Assembly: GCA_964628985.1 (NCBI GenBank)
Contig: CAZVNJ010000010.1
Coordinates: 4,622-68,621, forward strand
DNA: 64,000 bases
Source of the DNA: SURF-43 sp964628985
Lineage (GTDB): Bacteria; Chloroflexota; Dehalococcoidia; UBA2979
Direction of reading: 5' to 3'
Shown: positions 1-9,032 of the stretch, in pieces
Layout: the number at the start of each line of letters is the position of its first letter
Position numbering within the stretch: position 1 is the first letter of the stretch
Notes under the pieces: model-generated
Told to the model about the DNA's origin: nothing
Seen by the model: the letters and a program-made list of their open reading frames with translations, nothing else
Databases searched by the model: none
Program-made: the position numbers and the translations under genes

Positions 1-2
1 CG

Positions 3-305
3 GCGTGGATCGCGGGCTCGCCGTTCAAGGACTATCGGATCCCCGGGCTCTTCCTGTTCGTCGTCATCGGCGGTGGGATGCTGGTGACCGCCGGCCTCGC
101 ACTATTGCGGAGCGACCTCTCGCGCGTCGCTGCGCTGACGATGGGCATGGTCCTCGCCCTCTGGCTCGCGATTGAGACGGCGATCGTCGGGTGGCAGGGC
201 GGCCCTCAGGCGATGCTGCTGGTCGTATGCGGCGGAGGTGCTGCGGTGCTCATCCTTGCGGCGTTGGTCGGCAGCCGAATCCCTGAGACCCGCCACTCGC
301 GGTAG
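3..305 (+). CDS. Membrane protein, C-terminal part (5' end outside window)
   Basis: The frame is open from the window edge to a TAG at 303-305, giving 100 visible residues. About three hydrophobic segments are visible (near residues 16-32, 44-60 and 66-84), so this is an integral membrane protein; no family is recognised. The stop codon lies inside a 26-bp sequence that recurs at the 3' end of yajQ (1872-1897), so the last residues (SR) are read from a duplicated yajQ end. The original C-terminus may therefore have been altered by recombination. Function unknown. Confidence 0.6.
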   Translation, partial: AWIAGSPFKDYRIPGLFLFVVIGGGMLVTAGLALLRSDLSRVAALTMGMVLALWLAIETAIVGWQGGPQAMLLVVCGGGAAVLILAALVGSRIPETRHSR

Positions 306-324
306 TTGCCGAAGGTCAGTTCGA
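299..324. repeat. Direct repeat copy 1: remnant of yajQ 3' end
   Basis: These 26 bases match 1872-1897 at 25 of 26 positions; the difference is G305 versus A1878. Read on the minus strand the copy encodes ELTFGNYR, the same residues that end the YajQ protein downstream, and weaker similarity continues to about 360. It is a fragment of a yajQ gene upstream of the MFS transporter. Confidence 0.8.
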
Positions 325-460
325 TCGCGCGCACCCGTTTCTGCCGGAGGCGGCCATCCGGCGATTCGGATCGCAGTGTCGGCACGCTGCGTCGCCCCTT
401 ACGACATCAGTGTTACGCTCCCGGACGCCTTGGTGAGCGCGATGAGGGACTGGGCGGGTC

Positions 461-1804
461 ATGGATCAGCGTCCTACCCTTCTCAGGCGTGCCTCCCCCC
501 GGCGACCGTTCTATGGCTGGTGGATCGTGCTCGCCGCGGGCTGCGGGCACTTCGCCTCGGTCGGCTTCGTCAGCATCCTGTTCGCCGTTGTGCTCCGTCC
601 GATGACGGATGAGCTTGGATGGACACGCGGCGAGTTCATCGTCGCGACCTCAGCGGCGGCCGTGCTTGCCGCGATCACGGGGCCCCTGATCGGCCCGATG
701 ATCGACCGAAGCGGGCCACGCCCGCTGATGCTCGTCGGGGCAGTGAGTTACGGGGCGATCCTCCTCGTGACTTCCTTCGTTACCGCCCTCTGGCAGTTCG
801 TCGCCCTCCAACTCGTTGCTGGGGTCCTCGCCCGGCCTCTGATCGCGGGGGTCGTGGTGAACGTGGCCGTGTCCAAGTGGTTCGTCGTGCGCCGTGGGTG
901 GGCGATCTCGATCGCGAGCAGCGGCTTCTCCTTTGGCACCATGCTGATGCCGGTGGTCGCCACGTCTGTGGTCGCGTCGTTCGGGTGGCGGGACGCGTTC
1001 GTCGTGATGGCGATCCTGTTCTGGGTGCTCATGATCCCGGCCGCCCTACTGATGCGGAGTAGCCCCGAGGACTACGGGCTACTGCCGGATGGGCCGGCAA
1101 AGGCCGGACTGGGTGACGAACGGAACCGGCGAGATCAGGAACGCGTCCGCAGCGACTTCGACGGTTCCTTCACACGCCGGCAGGCGGTACATACCTGGGC
1201 GTTCTGGCTGCTGATGGTCGCGTTCAGCCTCTTCCTCGCGAGCAACATCGCGATGCTGTTCCACGGGATCCCCTTTGCGACCGGTTCCGGGTTCGGACCG
1301 CGAGAGGCCGGCTTTGCCTTTGGCCTGACCGGCGTCTCCGGACTCGCCTCCAAGCCGGTGTGGGGTTGGGCACTGGCACGCTACTCACCGCGTTACCTGT
1401 CCGTGTCCGCGTTCGCGTGTGCGCTCGCCGGTACGCTGCTGCTCCTCGTTGCGACGCAGATGCAGTCGATGGCCGTGTTGCTTGTCGCCTTCGCCAGCTG
1501 GGGATTTGGGTTCGGTGGGGTGACCCCGCTCTCGGAGTACATGTGGGCGTCGTACTTCGGGCGGCGCCACCTCGGCGCGGTACGGAGCCTCAGTGTCCCC
1601 GTGCAGGTGGGCGCGACGGCCCTCGGGCCGCTGCTGGTCGCCCTCTGGTTCGACACCATCGGCTCATACGACGGTGCGTTCATGATGATGGTCGCGGTCT
1701 ACGCCGTCGGCGCTGTTGTTGTTTCGCTAGCGCGTGATCCTCGCCCCGCGGGTGACATGTCACGGCCGCAGCCAGTGCCTACCGGGGACGGGGGGAGGGC
1801 CTGA
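461..1804 (+). CDS. MFS transporter, oxalate/formate or monocarboxylate-like
   Basis: This 447-residue protein has twelve predicted membrane segments and an N-terminal FYGWW motif typical of the oxalate/formate antiporter and monocarboxylate-transporter-like branch of the major facilitator superfamily. It also has the loop 2-3 motif DRSGPRP and a hydrophilic central loop near residues 205-240. It likely moves an organic anion across the cytoplasmic membrane; the substrate cannot be read from sequence. A second, related transporter with the same FYGWW start lies at 40592. The gene sits between two copies of the yajQ 3' end, suggesting insertion or duplication at that locus. The ATG at 461 puts the FYGWW motif near residue 17, as usual in the family. 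Confidence 0.85.
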   Translation: MDQRPTLLRRASPRRPFYGWWIVLAAGCGHFASVGFVSILFAVVLRPMTDELGWTRGEFIVATSAAAVLAAITGPLIGPMIDRSGPRPLMLVGAVSYGAILLVTSFVTALWQFVALQLVAGVLARPLIAGVVVNVAVSKWFVVRRGWAISIASSGFSFGTMLMPVVATSVVASFGWRDAFVVMAILFWVLMIPAALLMRSSPEDYGLLPDGPAKAGLGDERNRRDQERVRSDFDGSFTRRQAVHTWAFWLLMVAFSLFLASNIAMLFHGIPFATGSGFGPREAGFAFGLTGVSGLASKPVWGWALARYSPRYLSVSAFACALAGTLLLLVATQMQSMAVLLVAFASWGFGFGGVTPLSEYMWASYFGRRHLGAVRSLSVPVQVGATALGPLLVALWFDTIGSYDGAFMMMVAVYAVGAVVVSLARDPRPAGDMSRPQPVPTGDGGRA

Positions 1805-1868
1805 GTCTGGTGCGTCGCCGCCCAGATGGGAGCGTGCGACCGGCGGACGCAGCCTGTGTGCACTGACC

Positions 1869-2369
1869 TTAGCGGTAATTGCCGAAGGTCAGTTCGACAC
1901 CGAAGTCCTCCTCGCGGAGGGCCGCCATCGCCGCCTGGAGGTCATCGCGGGTCGGGCCGGAGACGCGGACGGCGTCACCCTGGATCTGCGACTGGACCTT
2001 TTTCAGCTTCTGGTCGCGGATGTACTGCGTGATCTTTTTCGCCGTGTCACTGTCGATCGCCTGCACGAGCGTGATGACCTGTTTGACCGAGTCACCGCCA
2101 GCAGGCTCGGCCTTGCCGCGCTTGATGTTCTTCAGCGGGATCTTCCGCGCGAGCAGACGCCCCAGGAGGACGTCCCACGCAGCGTCGAGTTTGAACTCGT
2201 CGGTCGTGTGGATCTCGATTGTGCTCGCCTTGCGGTCGTAGTCGATCTCGACCTTGATCCCTTTGAAGTCGTAACGGCCGGTGATCTCCTTCAGCGCCTG
2301 GTTCACGGCGTTGTCGACCTCCTGCAGGTCGCATCCGGTGGTGATGTCAAACGATTCGGTCTTGGCCAT
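1869..2369 (-). CDS. yajQ: YajQ family nucleotide-binding protein
   Basis: This 166-residue protein matches YajQ (UPF0234) along its length. It has an N-terminal FDITTGCDLQEVDNA stretch, RYDFKG near residue 33, and the conserved C-terminus ELTFGNYR. Family members bind cyclic di-GMP or nucleotides and have been linked to regulation in proteobacteria; the role here is unknown. GGDEF and HD-GYP proteins in this window make a c-di-GMP link plausible but unproven. It stands alone, with a small gap to the enoyl-CoA hydratase gene upstream in its transcription direction. Confidence 0.93.
   Translation of the reverse strand: MAKTESFDITTGCDLQEVDNAVNQALKEITGRYDFKGIKVEIDYDRKASTIEIHTTDEFKLDAAWDVLLGRLLARKIPLKNIKRGKAEPAGGDSVKQVITLVQAIDSDTAKKITQYIRDQKLKKVQSQIQGDAVRVSGPTRDDLQAAMAALREEDFGVELTFGNYR
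1872..1897. repeat. Direct repeat copy 2: 3' end of intact yajQ
   Basis: This is the intact partner of the repeat at 299-324 (25/26 identical) and forms the last codons of yajQ. The two copies bracket 1.57 kb holding only the MFS transporter gene. No integrase or transposase lies between them. Confidence 0.8.
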
Positions 2370-2432
2370 CGGTCCATTCCTCTGTCTGAAGCGCTGTTGA
2401 GGATACCCGGTGGTGAGCGACCGCGTCTTCGC

Positions 2433-3197
2433 TCAACGCCCCTCAAACTTAGGGGCTCGCTTTTCCTGGAAGGCAGTGCGCCCCTCAATGCGATCGTAGG
2501 TCTGGTAGGTGAGGAAGCGGCTGTCCTGCTCAAAGCGGAGCGCCTCCGGGAGTGTCTGTGTGAGCGATGACCAGACCTGTCGCTTCGCGAGGGCAAACGC
2601 GATCGTCGGACCCTGTGCCCAGCGCTCGGCGATCTCCATCGCACGCGCTAACGCCTGGCCAGCGGGGACGACGTGCTGGACGAGGCGCGCGTCGAGGGCT
2701 TCTGCGGCGGTGATGCGATGCGCGTCCAGCAGCCACTGCATCGCCTGGCCCGGGCCGACGACATTGGTGAGCGCCCATGCGACGCCGCTGTCCGGCGCGA
2801 GCCCTCGCTGGGTGAAGGCGGGGAAGAGGTGTCCATCCTCGGCGATCACACGGACGTCGCACGCCATCGCGAGTGCCATGCCTGCGCCAGCGGCGTAGCC
2901 CTCGACCGCGGCGATCACCGGGACGTGCATGCGCTGAACCTCGTAGATCCAGTCGTAGCGCTGGGAGTTCGCGCGATACCCCTCCGCGGTGAGCGCGGCC
3001 TCTCCAGTGAGGTCGGCACCGCTGCAGAAGTGCTTGCCGGTGCCTGTGACCACGGCGGCACGGATCGAGGAGTCCTGCTCGGCCTCGCGCAGGGTGGCGA
3101 GGAAGGTGAGGCGCAGTTCGTCGTTGTAAGCGTTGCCCACCTCAGGGCGGTTGAGCGTGAGCAGCAGCACGGCCCCCCGCTGTTCCTTCAGCAGCAT
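2433..3197 (-). CDS. Enoyl-CoA hydratase/isomerase family protein
   Basis: This 254-residue crotonase-fold protein begins with the conserved first strand and LNRPEVGNAY. An oxyanion-hole segment HFCSGADLT lies near residue 56, and a second glycine-rich block EGYAAGAGMALAMACD near 100. It would act on a CoA thioester (hydration, isomerisation or hydrolysis); the catalytic residues do not identify the exact substrate. It precedes the fused CaiB gene and a second crotonase on the same strand, so the three probably belong to one acyl-CoA pathway. Confidence 0.88.
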   Translation of the reverse strand: MLLKEQRGAVLLLTLNRPEVGNAYNDELRLTFLATLREAEQDSSIRAAVVTGTGKHFCSGADLTGEAALTAEGYRANSQRYDWIYEVQRMHVPVIAAVEGYAAGAGMALAMACDVRVIAEDGHLFPAFTQRGLAPDSGVAWALTNVVGPGQAMQWLLDAHRITAAEALDARLVQHVVPAGQALARAMEIAERWAQGPTIAFALAKRQVWSSLTQTLPEALRFEQDSRFLTYQTYDRIEGRTAFQEKRAPKFEGR

Positions 3198-3230
3198 CGG
3201 GCCTGGATTCTGAGTGGTGATGGCGGGCTC

Positions 3231-5183
3231 CTATCGCGCAGTTGTGCGGGCCGCGACCGCGGCCCACCAGTCCTCGAGGGGTGCAGACTCGCCGAGTTCC
3301 GGCGCTCGGCTGGTGAGCGGCGTCCTGCGGAGCACCGGCGCGGGCAGCACCAGTTCGCCAAGGTCGCCCTGTTGGACGCGCACCCAGAGCCGGTTGTCGT
3401 CGAAGTGCGGTTCCGATGTCATGCGGAGCGGCGAAGTGCAGGGCACGGCCGCCACGCCCATCGCCGCCAGCCGCCCGATCGCGCCCTCGACGGTCTCGCC
3501 TGCCACGCCATCGAGGAAGGCGACGGCGTCCGGGTGCGCTGCGCGTTCACGCGGCGGCGTCGTAACCAGTAGCCAGCCGTCGGCGGCCTGGTAGAGCCGC
3601 TCGAGGGCGTGCGGGCCGGCGAAGTCGCGGCCTCCTGTCTCGTACGGCTGGCCGGCGCGGAGCGATTCGACCGCCTCGAAGAGCAGCGAACTCGCCGAAG
3701 CCAGCAGCGAGGTATTGACGGTGTATCCGCCGCCCTCCTCGAGTTGCCGCGTGCGCGCTGCCATCACGCCGAGGGCGCAGAGCATCGCTGCCATGTAGTC
3801 GGTGGCGGCCATCTGGGTCTTCACGGGCTCGTCGTCACCGCCCTGGCGGCGCATGACACCGACGAAGCCCTGCACGATCGGATCGAAGCCCGGGAGACTG
3901 GAGAGCGGGCCTGAGTCGCCGAAGGCGGAGATCGAGCCGTGGATGATCGTGGGGTTCGCCGCGAAGATGTCCTCGCGAGTCAACCCGAACTTCTGCAGCG
4001 ACTCGCCTCGATAGTTGGTGACGAAGATGTCCGCGACGCTCGCGAGGTCGAGGATGGTCTGGCGGCCAGCGGGCTTCGAGACATCGACCGTCAGGCCGCG
4101 CTTGGCGTAGTTCCACCCCGCGAACCCGTACCCCAGTGCGCGGAAAGGGTCGCCTCCGGGCGGCTCCACCTTCACGACGTCCGCGCCGAGGTCCGAGAGC
4201 AGCCGTCCGGTGTACGAGCCGGCGATGTAGCCGGTGAGTTCGAGCACGCGGAGGCCAGAGAGCGGGAGCGGACCATCACCCGGCCGCGGCGGCGGCCCAT
4301 CGCTGCACTTCGCCACTCGGACGAGATTCCGCAGATGGAGGTCGTCGCCCACGATGCCCTCAGAACGGGTCTGTGGGTGCGCCAGCGCCTCCTCGATCGT
4401 GAGGACGGGGCCGATCGGCACACCCGCCTCGTTGAAGCGGCGGATCCAGTTCGCCGAGGTGTCGGTGGCGAACGCGTCCTCGCAGGCCTTCCAGATGTGG
4501 CGCGCGCCTTCGCCATGCATCGCCCGCGGGCCTTCATGTGTCTTCGGGTCGGCGAGGATCTCGTCGAGGCCGAGGGTGAGGAAGGTCTTGATCATGAACG
4601 GGGTGGTTGAGGCGCCGACGAAGATCCACTTGCCGTCTGAACAGCGGTAGGTGGCATACGACGGCCACTGCCCCCGGGGGCTGTGCGTCCAGCGCAACTC
4701 GTCCGGCACCGGGCCGTAGACGTAGGCGCCGCCCTGGAGCGCGAAGAGCGCCTGCAGCGTGCTGAGGTGCCCCGGTACCTCGCTGACCGGGAACGACGAC
4801 GCGGCGCGCCGAGCGAGGACCCCGACAGCCGCTAACAGTCCCTGCGCAGTCTGGGCGAACGGGGTCATGAGGTACACGGCAACGGGCGCGTAGGAGTACT
4901 GACCCAGCGATGCCCCGCCGATCGCCATGACCGCCGCCTCGTTGGCAGGTGCATCGCGGAAGCGGCCGGTCGGCCCAAAGGCACTGAGCGCCAGCCCGTC
5001 CGGCGTGAGCGGAGCCCCGGCTTCCGCGAGGTCGGCCGGCTCGGTCGCGGGCACGGCGACGATGTGCGCTCCGAGGTCGCTGAGGAGTACCGAGGCGACA
5101 CGAGCCGCGAGGGTATCGGCGCTGACCCGCACCTCGATGTTGGATAGCACCCCGGCAGGGCGGATGGCGGACTCGGTCGACAT
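3231..5183 (-). CDS. Two-domain CaiB/BaiF-type CoA-transferase
   Basis: The protein contains two class III CoA-transferase domains in tandem (about residues 1-300 and 305-650), roughly double the usual 400-residue single-domain subunit once truncations are allowed. The second domain is canonical: LSGLRVLELTG, then LLSDLGADVVKVE near residue 325. The first domain has a degenerate start (LLSDLGAHIVAVP) and lacks the usual GPYA block. The open frame extends upstream to 5354 but would then overlap the next gene; the ATG at 5183 follows an AGGA sequence and is preferred, with 5213 as an alternative. The family moves CoA between carboxylic acids. Its neighbours are two crotonases. Confidence 0.85.
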   Translation of the reverse strand: MSTESAIRPAGVLSNIEVRVSADTLAARVASVLLSDLGAHIVAVPATEPADLAEAGAPLTPDGLALSAFGPTGRFRDAPANEAAVMAIGGASLGQYSYAPVAVYLMTPFAQTAQGLLAAVGVLARRAASSFPVSEVPGHLSTLQALFALQGGAYVYGPVPDELRWTHSPRGQWPSYATYRCSDGKWIFVGASTTPFMIKTFLTLGLDEILADPKTHEGPRAMHGEGARHIWKACEDAFATDTSANWIRRFNEAGVPIGPVLTIEEALAHPQTRSEGIVGDDLHLRNLVRVAKCSDGPPPRPGDGPLPLSGLRVLELTGYIAGSYTGRLLSDLGADVVKVEPPGGDPFRALGYGFAGWNYAKRGLTVDVSKPAGRQTILDLASVADIFVTNYRGESLQKFGLTREDIFAANPTIIHGSISAFGDSGPLSSLPGFDPIVQGFVGVMRRQGGDDEPVKTQMAATDYMAAMLCALGVMAARTRQLEEGGGYTVNTSLLASASSLLFEAVESLRAGQPYETGGRDFAGPHALERLYQAADGWLLVTTPPRERAAHPDAVAFLDGVAGETVEGAIGRLAAMGVAAVPCTSPLRMTSEPHFDDNRLWVRVQQGDLGELVLPAPVLRRTPLTSRAPELGESAPLEDWWAAVAARTTAR

Positions 5184-5280
5184 CGTGGTCCTGTCTTGTC
5201 CCGGGTCGGTCATGTCCGAGACACGAGCGAGTATCCCATCGCTACGTGGCTGATGGATGGCAGGGGCACCCTCGAGGCGG

Positions 5281-6213
5281 CTAGGAGCGCGGGCCCTCCG
5301 GCCAATGCTCCTGCTGCCACGCTCGGCGCTGCTCTGGGCTGGAGAAGCGACCATCGCGCCAGGCGAGGGCCTCCTTCAAGCCCTGCTCGCGGTTGCGAGA
5401 GCGCCAGTCCTCCATGCCAGGGGAGGTGTGCATCCGTGCGTCCTGCTCTGCTGCAAACCGCTGCATCGTGCGCGCGCCCATGAGTTCGAGGGCCATGTTC
5501 ACGGAGCGCTTGTTCCCGGCCAGCAGGTCGGGGTGGATCATGGCCATCCGGTCCGCGAGTTCCTCGACGGTTTCAGTGAGCCGGTCGCCGGGGACGGCCT
5601 TCCAGACGAGGCCGATCTTCTCCGCCTCGCTGCCGGTGACGAACTCCCCGGTGAGCAGCATGTACTTCGCCCACTGCGGGCCCACGTGGTAGGTCCACAT
5701 GTGCTGCGGCGGCCCGCCCATCGCCCGCACGGGCGGGAAGCCGATGCGCGCGTCTTCGGCGGCGATCACGATGTCGCAGAGGAACACGAGGTCCGTGCCG
5801 CCGGCGACGCAGAAGCCGTGCACCTGCCCGATCACGGGCTTGTGCATGTCAAAGATCGTCATCCGGTCGCGCTGCGCCTCTTCCATGCGCCACACGTCGT
5901 CGTCGAACGTCTGGCTCTTGCGATAGACGTCTGCGTAGGGGTTCGCCTCGGTGGCGGATTCGCCCTCGAGGCGTCGTTCGGGTGTCAGGTCGTACCCGGC
6001 ACAGAAGGAGCGTCCCGCGCCTCTGAGGATGACGGCATGGACGCGCGTGTCACGATCCGCGTCCCACAGGGCCTGCCGGAGTTCGGCCTGGAGCTGCCTT
6101 GAGAGTGCGTTCAGTTTTTCGGGCCGATTGAGCGTGATCCGCGCCCGGCCCCGTTCCTTCTCCACGATGATCGTTTCGTACTCGGTCTCACCAGTGGCCA
6201 CGGTGTCCTCCAT
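5281..6213 (-). CDS. Enoyl-CoA hydratase/isomerase family protein
   Basis: This 310-residue crotonase-superfamily protein shows ITLNRPEKLNALS near residue 27, RSFCAGYD at the first oxyanion-hole position, and HGFCVAGGTDLVFLCD at the second. The C-terminal third is longer than in the neighbouring 254-residue crotonase and contains a run of polar helices. The ATG at 6213 is chosen over an upstream start at 6285 because the conserved fold begins about 20 residues later. It lies about 100 bp upstream of the fused CoA-transferase on the same strand, so joint expression is likely. The substrate is unknown. Confidence 0.87.
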   Translation of the reverse strand: MEDTVATGETEYETIIVEKERGRARITLNRPEKLNALSRQLQAELRQALWDADRDTRVHAVILRGAGRSFCAGYDLTPERRLEGESATEANPYADVYRKSQTFDDDVWRMEEAQRDRMTIFDMHKPVIGQVHGFCVAGGTDLVFLCDIVIAAEDARIGFPPVRAMGGPPQHMWTYHVGPQWAKYMLLTGEFVTGSEAEKIGLVWKAVPGDRLTETVEELADRMAMIHPDLLAGNKRSVNMALELMGARTMQRFAAEQDARMHTSPGMEDWRSRNREQGLKEALAWRDGRFSSPEQRRAWQQEHWPEGPRS

Positions 6214-6281
6214 CCCCGCGCAGCCCTCGAGGCGCGCCGGTGCGAGGGATTCATAGCACCTGGCGGGGAGACTGTGGCACC

Positions 6282-7526
6282 TCACGTGTGCGAAGCGTGC
6301 GTTTCGCCGCCTGACGCAATGCTTTCAATCTCATCGAACACGCGCGCGAACGAATAGCGATGCTCCGCAAGGGCTCGAGGAGCCCCGCGAGGGGCTTGCA
6401 GCGCGTGCCGGAGCGCCCGCGCCCAATCGTCCGGGTTGCCGCCCTCGGCCAGCCATCCAACGCCGGCCTCCTCAATGAAGGCGTGGCTGGCGGCACGGGT
6501 CGCCACAATCGGACGGTCACAGGCCAGGTACTCGAAGAACTTCATCGGAGACGAGCCCTGCGTGCCGACCGCGGCGAGCAACTCCGGTGCGACGCAGACG
6601 TCAGACGATGCGATCGCGGCCACGACTTCCGGCTGGGCCAGTCGACCCGTCCATACGACGCGGTCTGCCACCCCGGCGGCCGCAGCCGCCTCCTTCGCAC
6701 GTTGCTCATCCGGGCCATTCCCAACCATGAGCAGCCACGGCGCTTCGACGCCCTCGACACGCGCGAGCGCACTGAACAGCGTCTCGTAGTCTCGGGTGGC
6801 ATCGATGAAGGTGACGTAGCAGAAGACCGGGACGTCTTCCGGAAGCCCCCAGCGTGCGCGGTCGGGAGGCATCGGCCGGAACACATCGAGGTCGACGCCA
6901 TTCTCGACGACGCGCCACTTGCCTCGGAGGAATGGGAAGCGTCGCTCCAGCGTCTCGCCGATGCCCGGGGAGACCACCACCACGCGGCGTGCCACCCTGA
7001 AGTTGAACTCGACGAGTGCCCGCGAGACCAGCCGGCCCAGCCACCCGAGGCGGATCCCGGCCATGTCCTCCTGTCCATCGACCGGAAGGAGTCGCCCGTC
7101 GCGGACCGTCGTGAGGGGGCCCGTGCGCGTGGTGTACGGGCGCCGGAAGAGCAGAGCAGCCATGGGCGCGGCGAGCATCGCGAGGTTGAAACGAGTGTAC
7201 ACAGCGACCTCGGCGTGACGTTCGCGCCACAACAGACGCACCAGGGTCCACCAGAGGCGCCACTGGTGAGTCGCATAGCCAAGCACCGAACTCTTATCGA
7301 GGACGAGGCGCGTCGTTTCGTCGCCGTCCCCGGGCTCCCGAGGCGGGCCTCCGGGCCGACGCACCGTGACGATCGCGAGTCGTAGCGTCGGGTGCTCGGC
7401 AGCCCGCTTGCGAGCGGCCGCGTGCAGGCCTCGCTCGAACGCGCCCTGCCCCGACCAGTCGTCTGGATGGATCATGTTGACCATGATCAGCAGCCGGCTC
7501 CGTTGCGACTGCTGCGGCTCACTCAC
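6282..7526 (-). CDS. Glycosyltransferase, GT4-like
   Basis: This 414-residue GT-B fold glycosyltransferase has an N-terminal first strand RLLIMVN, a central WRVVENGVDLDVF, and a C-terminal nucleotide-sugar block FFEYLACDRPIVAT with the usual Glu. The open frame runs far upstream, antisense-like over the WbqC frame, but the fold begins at SRLLIMVN. The best start is the GTG at 7526, which overlaps the WbqC stop as GTGAGTGA; the ATG at 7484 would cut off the first strand. It is the last gene of the polysaccharide operon and the only obvious glycosyltransferase in it. It probably adds a sugar to a lipid-linked repeat unit in the cytoplasm. Confidence 0.85.
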   Translation of the reverse strand: MSEPQQSQRSRLLIMVNMIHPDDWSGQGAFERGLHAAARKRAAEHPTLRLAIVTVRRPGGPPREPGDGDETTRLVLDKSSVLGYATHQWRLWWTLVRLLWRERHAEVAVYTRFNLAMLAAPMAALLFRRPYTTRTGPLTTVRDGRLLPVDGQEDMAGIRLGWLGRLVSRALVEFNFRVARRVVVVSPGIGETLERRFPFLRGKWRVVENGVDLDVFRPMPPDRARWGLPEDVPVFCYVTFIDATRDYETLFSALARVEGVEAPWLLMVGNGPDEQRAKEAAAAAGVADRVVWTGRLAQPEVVAAIASSDVCVAPELLAAVGTQGSSPMKFFEYLACDRPIVATRAASHAFIEEAGVGWLAEGGNPDDWARALRHALQAPRGAPRALAEHRYSFARVFDEIESIASGGETHASHT

Positions 7527-8220
7527 GCGCGGCTCGCATCTGTTGTTCGAGGATGGCCATCGAGTCGTCGCCCATGTTGAACAGCAGGTCGAGGACGGAC
7601 AGGCCGTCCTCAAACGCTCCCCACAACTGCGAGTACTGGTGCGAGAACCCGGGCGCGCGCACCACCTCGATGCCCGCGGCAGCAAAGGCGTCCTCGTCCT
7701 GGTATGTGAAGCCACCCGCACCCGAGACGTAGGTGTCGCCGCCGACAGCGCGCACGAGGGTGACCAGGCGCTCTGTGCGTCGGAGGTAGCCGCCTTCGAG
7801 TGCGCTGGCGCGCACAATCGGAGTCTGGATGCCGAGGCGATCCGCGAGCCAGCGGATGAGCCCCTCGTTACAGTCCGCCAACAGGGGCGGGGCGGAGGTA
7901 AGCATCCGATCGAGGGCAGTGATGTAGCGCGCGAAGTGGGGCGCACGCCCGTAGTTCATGCGGAGCGTCCGTGCGTGGCGACTTCCCCAGCCCTCCTCGG
8001 CCAAGGTGACGTCACGTATGGATGACTGAAGGTGCTGGTGTAGCCGAACCGGCTGAGAGAGCCACCGAGCGCCGGCGGGCGTCTTGATGGTCACGCGGTT
8101 GAGGTAGCCATTCTTCGAGAACTGGGCGGTATCCAGCAGGATGAAGACGTCCGCGGCAAGCATCTTCGTAAAGTACCCGGCCCACGGCAGGTAGTTCGGT
8201 TGGTGGATCGCCACTCGCAT
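7519..8220 (-). CDS. WbqC family protein
   Basis: This 233-residue protein opens with the family signature HQPNYLPWAGYF (residues 5-16), followed by FILLDTAQFSKNGYLNR. WbqC-like proteins occur in O-antigen and capsule clusters and have been proposed to take part in amino-sugar modification; the biochemical role is not settled. It sits between the deacetylase-like gene (7 bp upstream) and the glycosyltransferase (8-bp overlap), so it is very probably co-translated with them. The frame is open to 8316 but the ATG at 8220 begins exactly at the family start. Confidence 0.9.
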   Translation of the reverse strand: MRVAIHQPNYLPWAGYFTKMLAADVFILLDTAQFSKNGYLNRVTIKTPAGARWLSQPVRLHQHLQSSIRDVTLAEEGWGSRHARTLRMNYGRAPHFARYITALDRMLTSAPPLLADCNEGLIRWLADRLGIQTPIVRASALEGGYLRRTERLVTLVRAVGGDTYVSGAGGFTYQDEDAFAAAGIEVVRAPGFSHQYSQLWGAFEDGLSVLDLLFNMGDDSMAILEQQMRAARE

Positions 8221-8227
8221 GGTGCGC

Positions 8228-9010
8228 CTAGGAGGTGCCACGGCTCGCGTACGTGCGGACCTCTCGCCGCACGGTCTCGTCGAACCGCGCCTCGGAGCGG
8301 CGATGAAACTCATCAATGCGGGAGGCCACGTCTCCTGGCCGTTCCGCCCACCACGCGGGATGCACGAGTACCTGCAGCGTGCGGCGCGCGCCCCATCCCG
8401 CGGGGTCGAGGTGTTGGTGGAGGCAGCCCTCGCGCCATTGCATCGCCGAGTCCGAGATGTACCGAGACCGAGGCATCATCAGGTCGCTGTCGTACGCCGA
8501 GATGATCCGGCGTGGGCGCCACCCCAGCAGTCCCGGCTGAGGTCGATGGAACGAGACGAGGTCGACAGCGCACCCGGCCAGGCGGCCCAGGAGTACGGCC
8601 TCTTCCTCGATGGCGGCATCCAGGGCGTCACCTGGTAGGAGGCCGTGGAATGCGGCGTCGAAGTGGAGGCCCACAGTGCCACCCCCCTCGCGGACCCGCC
8701 GCAGTGTCTCGATCCCCGTCTCCCCGAGGAGGTTGTAGGTCTCCGCGGTCAACCGGAAGAAGTATGTCGCGCTCACGCCGAGTTCAACCTCGATCGCGAG
8801 CATCGGAGGGACGGCGAGCAGGTCGAGATCGATGTCGTGACGGATGACCGCCTGCGGACCAGTCGCGCGAAGCTCCGAGTAGCGCCGGATGGGCGCGACA
8901 TCGACGAGCGCGCGGAGCGCTTCGCGATAGTGAGCAAGGGTGAAGCCGCACTCCGACACGTCAGGCCCCCCATTTCCCTCATCGTCCGCACGACGTCTCT
9001 CCGAGGTCAT
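8228..9010 (-). CDS. Polysaccharide deacetylase-like protein
   Basis: This 260-residue protein belongs to the glycoside hydrolase/deacetylase beta-alpha barrel superfamily. The metal-binding HDIDLD motif is at residues 58-63, GLHFD near 114, and SFHRP and HPAWW follow. HD-type metal ligands are present, so catalysis is plausible, but several motifs differ from classical chitin-deacetylase NodB domains. In this operon it could deacetylate an N-acetyl sugar of the repeat unit or of the exported polymer. No signal peptide is seen, which favours a cytoplasmic sugar substrate. It lies 22 bp after the polymerase/kinase fusion gene. Confidence 0.72.
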   Translation of the reverse strand: MTSERRRADDEGNGGPDVSECGFTLAHYREALRALVDVAPIRRYSELRATGPQAVIRHDIDLDLLAVPPMLAIEVELGVSATYFFRLTAETYNLLGETGIETLRRVREGGGTVGLHFDAAFHGLLPGDALDAAIEEEAVLLGRLAGCAVDLVSFHRPQPGLLGWRPRRIISAYDSDLMMPRSRYISDSAMQWREGCLHQHLDPAGWGARRTLQVLVHPAWWAERPGDVASRIDEFHRRSEARFDETVRREVRTYASRGTS

Positions 9011-9032
9011 CGTCGGCCCGGAGAACGGTGCC

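Noticed and set aside
1734..2570. A 278-residue plus-strand frame over yajQ
   Set aside because: It is the complement of yajQ and the crotonase start, with no family features.
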